Shown here: one piece after another, positions 6,066 through 11,745 of the stretch
How positions within the stretch are numbered: the stretch's first letter is position 1
How the letters are laid out: each line of letters starts with the position of its first letter
Assembly (NCBI GenBank): GCA_023436425.1
Contig: JAEZJD010000185.1
Location: 1-13,218, forward strand
DNA: 13,218 bases
Direction of reading: 5' to 3'
From: Bacteroidota bacterium
Lineage (GTDB): Bacteria > Bacteroidota > Bacteroidia > Chitinophagales > Chitinophagaceae
Translations under genes and position numbers: made by a program
The notes under the pieces: generated by a model
Told to the model about the DNA's origin: nothing
Database searches by the model: none
The model's input: only the letters and a program-made list of their open reading frames with translations

Positions 6066-8204
6066 ATGGCAATAGAATTTGATTCTTCCCACGTAAAAAA
6101 TATTGTTTTGCTCGGCCATGCAGGCGCGGGCAAAACCACATTAGCGGAATGCATGCTTTTCGAAGCAGGCCTCATTAGTAGACGAGGATCCGTCTACGAA
6201 ACAAATACTGTGAGCGATTACCACCCGCTTGAACAAGAAAGAGGTAACTCTATTTTCTCCAAACTGCTCCACACAAAGTGGAGAGGATATAAAATAAACA
6301 TTCTCGACACACCCGGATATGATGATTTTGTTGGGGAAGTTTTATCTGCTCTTAGGGTAGCAGATACCGGAGTAATGCTCATTAACGCGGCGATGGGTGT
6401 AGAAGTTGGTACTGACGTTATTTGGGAATACACAGAAAAATTCCGCACGCCAATGATCCTTGCGATTAACAGGCTCGATGATGATCAGGCAGATTTTGAC
6501 AGAGCTGTGCAACAATCCAAAGACCACTTTGGCAGCAAAGTAACCGTGGTGCAGTATCCGCGACAACAAGGCGCAGGTTTTCACGAAATCATCGACGTCC
6601 TCCGAATGACAATGTACAAATTCAAAGACTCCGGAGGTAAGCCTGAAAAGCTACCCATACCCGATGATGAAAAAGAGAAAGCTGACCAATTGCACAGAGA
6701 ATTGGTGGAAGCCGTTGCCAGCAACGACGAAGCTTTGATGGAGAAATATTTCGATAAGGGAGAGCTTGACGAAGATGAGATAAAGCACGGCATGAAAAAG
6801 GCAATGATCAATCACGATATTTTTCCCGTGTTCTGCCTAAGTGCTGCAAGAAATATGGGCAGCGGAAGATTGATGGGTTTCATTGATAACGTTTGTCCGA
6901 GCGCTAACGAAATGCCTGCGCAAAAAACTATAAAAGGAGAAGAACTGCCCTGCGACGAAAATGGTCCCGCTTGTATTTTTATCTATAAAACCATTTCTGA
7001 ACCCCACGTTGGCGAACTTTCATTCTTCAAAGTTTTTTCAGGCACCATCAAGACAGGAATGGAACTCGTGAATGAATCAAATGGAGTGATTGAAAAAATC
7101 AACCAGTTGTTTTTGATGGAAGGCAATAAACGCTTGCCTGTCCATGAACTTGTTGCCGGCGACATTGGCGCTACGCTGAAACTGCGAAACACACACGTGA
7201 ACAATACACTTCACGTAAAAGGAAGAAATTATGAACTGCCGCCCATCGGCTTCCCATCCTCAAACGTTACTGTCGCGATTGAGCCGGTAAATAAAGGAGA
7301 AGAAGAAAAGCTGGCGCAGGCGCTGCATCAATTGAGGGAAGAAGATCCCACGCTCGTAGTAGAAGTTTCGCAGGAGCTTAAACAAACACTGATTCACTGC
7401 CAGGGTGATATGCACCTTGCGGTGGCAAAGTGGAAGATTGAAAACCTCCACAAAGTGCCTGTAAAATTTACGAAGCCCCGGATTCCATATCGCGAAACAA
7501 TCAGGAAAATGGCTGAAGCAAACTATCGCCATAAAAAACAATCCGGCGGTGCCGGACAGTTTGGCGAGGTCTATATGCGCATCGAGCCGTGGCACGAAGG
7601 AATGCCGGAACCACAGGGACTTAACGTCCGCGGCAGAGAAACGTTTGATCTTGATTGGGGCGGAAAATTGGTCTTTTATAATTGTATAGTTGGAGGTGCT
7701 ATTGACACTCGTTTCTTGCCATCAATTCTCAAAGGCGTGATGGAAAAGATGCACGAAGGACCGCTCACCGGGTCGTATGTGCGAGATGTTCGTGTATCAG
7801 TTTACGACGGCAAAATGCATCCGGTAGATTCAAACGATATTTCTTTTAAGATCGCGGGCATTATGGCGTTCAAACAGGCATTTCAACAGGCAGACCCGCA
7901 AGTGCTTGAGCCAATAAATTTGGTAGAAGTGCTTTGTCCCGAAGAATTGACCGGAGCTGTAATGGGCGATCTTCAGAGCCGTAGAGGTCTCGTTGAAGGC
8001 ATGGACACTGAAGGACATTTTCAAAAGATAATTGCAAAAGTTCCGGTTGCTGAAATGCATGGCTTTTCATCATCGCTTCGTTCCATAACACAAGGCAGAG
8101 CGAAGTTCAAGATGAATTTTGACAGTTATCAGCCACTTCCTTTTGATCTCCAAAGAAAAATTACAGAGGAGTATCACAAGTCGGACGCAGAAGCAGTTGC
8201 TTAA
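6066..8204 (+). CDS. Elongation factor G-like protein (EF-G2 paralogue)
   Basis: A 712-residue translational GTPase with EF-G architecture. The G domain (about 1-285) has P-loop GHAGAGKTT (17-25), switch I ERGNSI (58-63), switch II DTPGY (81-85), NRLD (135-138) and an SAA G5 motif. A beta-barrel domain II and domain III follow. Domain IV has SGGAGQFGEVYMRI and the GGAIDTRFLPSILKG loop, and domain V ends with RRGLVEGM and the SSLRSITQGRA region. Canonical EF-G has IDAGKTT, RGITI, DTPGH and NKMD. The changes here, including Tyr85 for the catalytic His, place this in the EF-G2-type group rather than main fusA. A Bacteroides EF-G2 is reported to support translation without GTP hydrolysis under starvation, while Thermus EF-G-2 shares the Tyr yet was reported to hydrolyse GTP. 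The role is therefore open. An 8-codon GTG extension (6042) lies in the hairpin and is rejected. Confidence 0.93.
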   Translation: MAIEFDSSHVKNIVLLGHAGAGKTTLAECMLFEAGLISRRGSVYETNTVSDYHPLEQERGNSIFSKLLHTKWRGYKINILDTPGYDDFVGEVLSALRVADTGVMLINAAMGVEVGTDVIWEYTEKFRTPMILAINRLDDDQADFDRAVQQSKDHFGSKVTVVQYPRQQGAGFHEIIDVLRMTMYKFKDSGGKPEKLPIPDDEKEKADQLHRELVEAVASNDEALMEKYFDKGELDEDEIKHGMKKAMINHDIFPVFCLSAARNMGSGRLMGFIDNVCPSANEMPAQKTIKGEELPCDENGPACIFIYKTISEPHVGELSFFKVFSGTIKTGMELVNESNGVIEKINQLFLMEGNKRLPVHELVAGDIGATLKLRNTHVNNTLHVKGRNYELPPIGFPSSNVTVAIEPVNKGEEEKLAQALHQLREEDPTLVVEVSQELKQTLIHCQGDMHLAVAKWKIENLHKVPVKFTKPRIPYRETIRKMAEANYRHKKQSGGAGQFGEVYMRIEPWHEGMPEPQGLNVRGRETFDLDWGGKLVFYNCIVGGAIDTRFLPSILKGVMEKMHEGPLTGSYVRDVRVSVYDGKMHPVDSNDISFKIAGIMAFKQAFQQADPQVLEPINLVEVLCPEELTGAVMGDLQSRRGLVEGMDTEGHFQKIIAKVPVAEMHGFSSSLRSITQGRAKFKMNFDSYQPLPFDLQRKITEEYHKSDAEAVA

Positions 8205-8224
8205 ATATTTGATGTTTTTACGGT

Positions 8225-8253
8225 AAGCCTGATGAAATTCATCAGGCTTTTTT
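8225..8253 (+). terminator. Intrinsic terminator after the EF-G2-like gene
   Basis: AAGCCTGATGAA (8225-8236) and TTCATCAGGCTT (8238-8249) are perfect inverted repeats around a single A; in practice about 10 pairs close an AAATT loop. Six T follow (8248-8253). It lies 20 bases after the stop codon. Confidence 0.93.
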
Positions 8254-8363
8254 ATGCCGTTCGCCGAAAAACTGAAGAAAAATATTTATGAGTTTGAATA
8301 TTTAAACTAATAATCTCTATTTTGTTCTCATTACTAATCCATTATTCACTCAATCTTCTACCT

Positions 8364-8615
8364 ATGCATGCCTATTTTCGTAACCACCAATTATACCTCG
8401 CGGAAAGGTCTGAATGGCTGGACAGACACGTTATAAAAACGAGCAAAAGGGCGTTAATGAAAATTGAAAGCTGGAAACTGATTGCGCAATCAGGTGATCA
8501 GGATAATCAGCTGAAGTTAGTAGAAAAGCTTTTGAACGATTCGTTGCTCACTGCCGTTCCAAATACAACCGTTTTGAATAAGGAAGGTTTTTACCTGTCG
8601 AACCTGCAAAACTAA
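8364..8615 (+). CDS. Small hypothetical protein (83 residues)
   Basis: I do not recognise this gene. The product is soluble, basic in its first half (RSEWLDRHVIKTSKRALMKI) and predicted helical, with an amphipathic stretch QLKLVEKLLNDSLL near residues 48-61 and no signal peptide or membrane segment. The frame is open to ATG 8322, but the added 14 residues (hydrophobic, Leu-rich) are unlike the rest; the ATG at 8364 is chosen. Support for a real gene is its position: it starts 110 bp after one terminator, its stop codon overlaps a second terminator, and no better frame covers the interval. It is separated from the EF-G2-like gene by a terminator, so shared expression is not implied. Function unknown. 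Confidence 0.6.
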   Translation: MHAYFRNHQLYLAERSEWLDRHVIKTSKRALMKIESWKLIAQSGDQDNQLKLVEKLLNDSLLTAVPNTTVLNKEGFYLSNLQN

Positions 8616-8645
8616 AATGACCGCCGAAGCGATCATTTTGTTTTT
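8614..8645. terminator. Bidirectional terminator between convergent genes
   Basis: AAAATGA (8614-8620) pairs with TCATTTT (8633-8639). Inside, after a C.A mismatch, CGC (8622-8624) pairs with GCG (8629-8631). The plus-strand tail is GTTTTTAATTTTT; the minus-strand tail is AGTTTT. On the minus strand the inner loop reads C-TTCG-G, an exceptionally stable tetraloop. The left arm overlaps the stop codon of the 83-residue gene, and the DUF3052-like gene ends at 8651. Confidence 0.8.
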
Positions 8646-8650
8646 AATTT

Positions 8651-9115
8651 TTATGCTGACACTGTCCTTCGTGCTTTAGGCACCTTGAGCACCACTGCCG
8701 TTTCTGTCTCCAACTCCATGCTGTACGTTTCGCCGCACTTCTTAAAGTTGACAGACTGCCACACATGGTCAAGAGAAACTTGCTCAGCACTTTCATAACC
8801 AATGCTTTTCAGTTTATTCCAACTGCTTTGCCTGTTCAGGTCGGTGCTGATCTTCGAAGTAACCTTGGGATAAGCAACCCAAAGCGAGGACTCATCTCTT
8901 AGCGCTGGAAGAATATCGTCTAAAATACCATTCAACTGATTTTCGCTTACGGCAAATACGAGTGCAAACTCAATTTTCCTTGTTCTGAGCAGAGGAGTTA
9001 GATTTTTTGCGAAGGAAATTTTGTTGAATTGTTTTTCGATGGAGGAAGGCAGGCCTTGAATCAGAATGTTTTTTTCGTTTTTCAAATTCAGTTTGTCTAA
9101 AATTGATTGTGACAT
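8651..9115 (-). CDS. DUF3052-like protein
   Basis: A 154-residue soluble protein of unknown function. The pattern resembles the DUF3052 group: a short N-terminal ILDKLNLKNEKNILIQGLP segment, a strand IEFALVFAVSE (48-58), LPALRDESSLWVAYPK (69-84), the conserved SKISTDLNRQSSW (87-99), and LDHVWQSVNFK (115-125). The layout suggests a degenerate Rossmann-like fold, with a hydrophobic strand leading to an acidic tip, but no cofactor motif is visible. The C-terminal tail (126-154) is charged and variable. The family call is from memory of the pattern, without a search. It is the last gene of the minus-strand run and appears to have its own promoter at 9182-9189, after a terminator for the M48 gene. 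Confidence 0.75.
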   Translation of the reverse strand: MSQSILDKLNLKNEKNILIQGLPSSIEKQFNKISFAKNLTPLLRTRKIEFALVFAVSENQLNGILDDILPALRDESSLWVAYPKVTSKISTDLNRQSSWNKLKSIGYESAEQVSLDHVWQSVNFKKCGETYSMELETETAVVLKVPKARRTVSA

Positions 9116-9181
9116 AGGCTGTTAACAAACTATTTTAAAGATCAAAAAATAAGAGAAAGCCGAGATTCTCCAAACAGAGTG

Positions 9182-9189
9182 CAAAATTA
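9182..9189 (-). promoter_or_regulatory. -7 promoter element for the DUF3052-like gene
   Basis: On the minus strand TAATTTTG is an exact TAnnTTTG match, 66 bases before the ATG at 9115 and just after the terminator of the upstream gene. No clear -33 TTTG is seen at the right distance. Confidence 0.35.
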
Positions 9190-9223
9190 TGGATAAATGG
9201 CCTATTGTGAGCAGGAAGGGCAC

Positions 9224-9253
9224 AAAAAGGCCCGTTCGATGCGGTGAACAGGC
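9224..9253 (-). terminator. Intrinsic terminator after the M48 protease gene
   Basis: On the minus strand GCCTGTTC (9253-9246) pairs with GAACGGGC (9237-9230), eight pairs with one T.G wobble and an 8-base loop. CTTTTTG follows (T-run at 9228-9224). It lies 23 bases after the stop codon. Confidence 0.8.
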
Positions 9254-9276
9254 TCATTTTAGTTCTATTTTGGCTT

Positions 9277-10092
9277 TTATCGCCTTGCCACAGGTCTGTA
9301 ATACTGCATAGCCTCCGGCAACCACTTCTTAATATCATTTATTCTTTGCTGATCGGATGGGTGGCTGCTTAGGAACGTTGGGGGCTTAGCATTTCCTTTT
9401 GCCTGCGCCATTCTTTGCCAGAAAGGAATTGCTTCCTGCGGATTATATCCCGCCATTGCCGCAAAGATTAGTCCGTAATGGTCTGCCTCAGATTCATCTC
9501 TCCGGGAAAACGGAAGAATACCAAACACAGTAGAACCGATACCGTAGGCATTCATAAAAATAGATTGCGTTTGCTGCGGCTTTTGGGCAAGCGCCACTGC
9601 TAGTGCCGTTCCGCCTAACTGTTGTAGCAGTCCCTGACTCATTCTCGAGTTACCGTGCTCCATCACCGCGTGGGTGATCTCGTGGCCAACCACAATTGCC
9701 AGCGCTGCCTCATTCCTGGTGTAAGGCAACAAACCGGTATACACAACTATTTTCCCGCCCGGCATGCACCATGCATTCGCGTCTTTATTTGAAACTAGAT
9801 TGTACTCCCATTTGTAGCCTGCTAGTTCATTCGAGGCACCTTTGGATCGGAAGTACGACTGAACGGCTGATGTAAGTCGTTGCCCTACTCGTCGCACCAT
9901 TTCGGCATCGCGATCTGCTGAAGGACTCACCACGCGATTCTGACTAAGAAAACTCCTGTATTGCTGAGAAGCCATAGATTGCAGTTCCGCTTCGGGAACT
10001 AAATGAAGCTGCTTTCTTCCAGTAATGCTATTGGTGGAACAAGAGATGAGAAAAGCGGCGGCTACGATTGCTGCAGATATTTTTCGTACCAT
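9277..10092 (-). CDS. M48-family zinc metalloprotease, lipoprotein
   Basis: A 271-residue secreted peptidase of the M48 (LoiP/YcaL/BepA-like) group, which degrades or refolds damaged envelope proteins. The signal is hydrophobic at about 5-17 with lipobox FLISC, lipidated Cys18. The zinc site is HEITH (137-141) with Glu138 as the catalytic base and Glu202 in ESEADHYG as the third ligand. The substrate-side PGGKIVVYTGLL (111-122) and the SSHPSDQQRI motif near the C-terminus are typical. There is no TPR domain, unlike BepA, so it is the compact form. It follows plsY on the same strand by 83 bp with no terminator in between, so cotranscription is possible. It ends at its own terminator. The protease class is certain; the substrate is unknown. 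Confidence 0.95.
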   Translation of the reverse strand: MVRKISAAIVAAAFLISCSTNSITGRKQLHLVPEAELQSMASQQYRSFLSQNRVVSPSADRDAEMVRRVGQRLTSAVQSYFRSKGASNELAGYKWEYNLVSNKDANAWCMPGGKIVVYTGLLPYTRNEAALAIVVGHEITHAVMEHGNSRMSQGLLQQLGGTALAVALAQKPQQTQSIFMNAYGIGSTVFGILPFSRRDESEADHYGLIFAAMAGYNPQEAIPFWQRMAQAKGNAKPPTFLSSHPSDQQRINDIKKWLPEAMQYYRPVARR

Positions 10093-10175
10093 CTTCTTCT
10101 GATTTTTGTTTGGAAATCCAATGATTATACCAAAGACTCTGATGCAAGAAGAAGGTTAGAAATTCAGATTGTTAA

Positions 10176-10823
10176 TTATTGATCGCCCCGCTTGCGACGA
10201 TCACGCCTCTTAAAAATGGGAGCTTTTGTTTCTACGCCTTTTAACAAACGACCGATGTTTTTTTGATGAGAAAGCAACACAAGCATGGCTACAGTAATGG
10301 CGAACACACGGTACAGTCGCTCAGGCTCGTTGAAAATTACCAGAATAAAAATGGGAAAAGCGATGCTGGCAAGTATTGAACTTAGAGATACAAAGCGAGT
10401 TAAGTAGAGAACGAGGAGAAAAACGCCAACACAGCAAAGAGCTACATTCGGCTGAATGCCCAATACCATTCCGAAAAGTGTAGCCACACCTTTGCCACCA
10501 CGAAAATCGGCCCAAACAGGAAATATGTGGCCCAGAACAGCAGCCAAACCTAACCCAAGCTGCATGTTTACCAGATAAACATCATTGACTTGTGCTTCGG
10601 GTAAAAAGAATGCGAGTTTAACGGCTACAATGGCTTTCAACATGTCAACAATCATCACGAAAGTGCCCCATTTGGCACCCATCACCCGGTAGCTATTTGT
10701 TGCCCCGGCGTTCCCACTTCCGTAATCTCTGATGTCAATGTTAAAGAAGTGTTTACTTACCCACACCGACGTAGGAATACTACCAAGCAAATACGCAACA
10801 ATAATTAGAAGAGCTTCACTCAT
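10176..10823 (-). CDS. plsY: Glycerol-3-phosphate acyltransferase PlsY
   Basis: A 215-residue integral membrane enzyme that moves an acyl group from acyl-phosphate to glycerol-3-phosphate, giving lysophosphatidate, the first step of phospholipid synthesis. All three PlsY motifs are present: LGSIPTSVWVSK (13-24), GSGNAGATNSYRVMG (35-49) and GHIFPVWADFRGGKGVAT (98-115). Several hydrophobic helices can be seen (about 3-16, 53-73, 86-101, 116-140, 148-164, 172-184). The basic C-terminus (KRRDRRKRGDQ) should face the cytosol. The frame is open 15 codons further upstream, but that extension is not membrane-like and overlaps a -7 promoter element; the ATG at 10823 is chosen. It lies between prmA and the M48 gene on the same strand. 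Confidence 0.96.
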   Translation of the reverse strand: MSEALLIIVAYLLGSIPTSVWVSKHFFNIDIRDYGSGNAGATNSYRVMGAKWGTFVMIVDMLKAIVAVKLAFFLPEAQVNDVYLVNMQLGLGLAAVLGHIFPVWADFRGGKGVATLFGMVLGIQPNVALCCVGVFLLVLYLTRFVSLSSILASIAFPIFILVIFNEPERLYRVFAITVAMLVLLSHQKNIGRLLKGVETKAPIFKRRDRRKRGDQ

Positions 10824-10845
10824 AGATATTTGGTTCTTGGGTGCG

Positions 10846-10853
10846 CAAAAATA
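10846..10853 (-). promoter_or_regulatory. -7 promoter element for plsY
   Basis: On the minus strand TATTTTTG is an exact TAnnTTTG match, 22 bases before the ATG at 10823, nearly the same distance as at the azurin-like gene. No good -33 TTTG is seen at the standard spacing. It supports the shorter plsY start. Confidence 0.45.
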
Positions 10854-10892
10854 CTTTAACCGGCTCAAAGAGAAATGCTAAGAAACATGACC

Positions 10893-11687
10893 TTACTCAC
10901 TCTTTAGTAACATAGAAAGCCAGCTGTTGCGCTGCATGGAGTTTTCAAGTGTAAATCCCTTCATTGATTGCAGCACTGCGTATTGATCATCGGGCAGAAT
11001 TCCACTGATTAAAAGCAATCCGTTCGCAACCAATGCGTTTTTTAACTCTGCAGCATATTGAATAAGAACATTTCGATTAATGTTGGCTAAGACTATGTCG
11101 AAGGTTTTGTTGGGTATCTGAGAAGAAAGGATTAGTGAAGTTCTTGAACAGTCGTTTCGCTTAAGATTTTCCGTTGCATTTTCAATACTCCAGTTATCTA
11201 CGTCTATTGCTATAATTTTCGATGCTCCAAGTTTTTCTGCAAGAATTGCCAGAATACCGGTTCCGGTACCGAAGTCGAGTACGTTTTTTCCGGCAAAATT
11301 CATCTGCCGCATTTGCTCAATCATCATGTGTGTGGTAGCATGATGACCGGTGCCAAAGCTCATTTTAGGCGTGATAATAATCTCGTGTTCTACTTCGGCG
11401 ATCGGACGGTGAAAGTCTGCACGAACCGCACAAAAATCCGCCACAATTACCGGCTGAAAATTTTGCTCCCACTCTTCATTCCAATTTTTCTCTTGAATGT
11501 ATTTTAAGTCATAACTGTATGGCTGAAGGATCTGTTCTACGTCAGCTTGCGAAAAGCCGTTTTTGTCGAACCATGCGATCAACTGATTTTGATGTTGTTC
11601 AAAGCCTGACGTTTCATAGTCAGACAATAATGCAATGAGTTCTTCTTGCTGCTGCTCAGTGGCTGCAATAGTAATCTGCACATACAT
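10893..11687 (-). CDS. prmA: Ribosomal protein L11 methyltransferase PrmA
   Basis: A 264-residue SAM-dependent methyltransferase that trimethylates ribosomal protein L11. The N-terminal half is the substrate-recognition part. The linker has NWNEEWEQNFQPV (69-80 region), then PKMSFGTGHHATT (107-119), the SAM motif LDFGTGTGILAI (137-148), the acidic end of strand 2 in IAIDVD (159-164) and the motif LANINRNVL (200-208). The open frame extends 70 codons further upstream, but that part overlaps the pnp 3' end and a terminator and is low-complexity out-of-frame translation. The ATG at 11687 matches the family start. It follows pnp by 58 bp on the same strand, with a terminator and an overlapping -7 element in between. 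Confidence 0.95.
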   Translation of the reverse strand: MYVQITIAATEQQQEELIALLSDYETSGFEQHQNQLIAWFDKNGFSQADVEQILQPYSYDLKYIQEKNWNEEWEQNFQPVIVADFCAVRADFHRPIAEVEHEIIITPKMSFGTGHHATTHMMIEQMRQMNFAGKNVLDFGTGTGILAILAEKLGASKIIAIDVDNWSIENATENLKRNDCSRTSLILSSQIPNKTFDIVLANINRNVLIQYAAELKNALVANGLLLISGILPDDQYAVLQSMKGFTLENSMQRNSWLSMLLKSE

Positions 11688-11722
11688 AAAAACAAAAGAC
11701 GCAAAGTTAGGTCTTTGCGTCT
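11688..11722 (-). terminator. Intrinsic terminator of pnp, abutting the prmA start codon
   Basis: On the minus strand AGACGCAAAG (11722-11713) pairs perfectly with CTTTGCGTCT (11706-11697), with loop ACCTAA. The tail TCTTTTGTTTTT runs to base 11688, directly before the prmA ATG at 11687. Confidence 0.88.
11702..11709 (-). promoter_or_regulatory. -7 promoter element inside the pnp terminator, for prmA
   Basis: On the minus strand TAACTTTG, formed by the loop end and the 3' arm of the terminator, is an exact TAnnTTTG match. It lies 14 bases before the prmA ATG, so the transcript would have a leader of only a few bases. A TTG about 25 bases upstream is too far for a standard -33 element. Confidence 0.35.
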
Positions 11723-11745
11723 CGTAAAGTCTTACAACGATTTTA

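Noticed and set aside
9135..9338. 67-residue minus-strand frame between the M48 and DUF3052-like genes
   Set aside because: It overlaps the end of the M48 gene, its terminator and a promoter element; composition is not protein-like.
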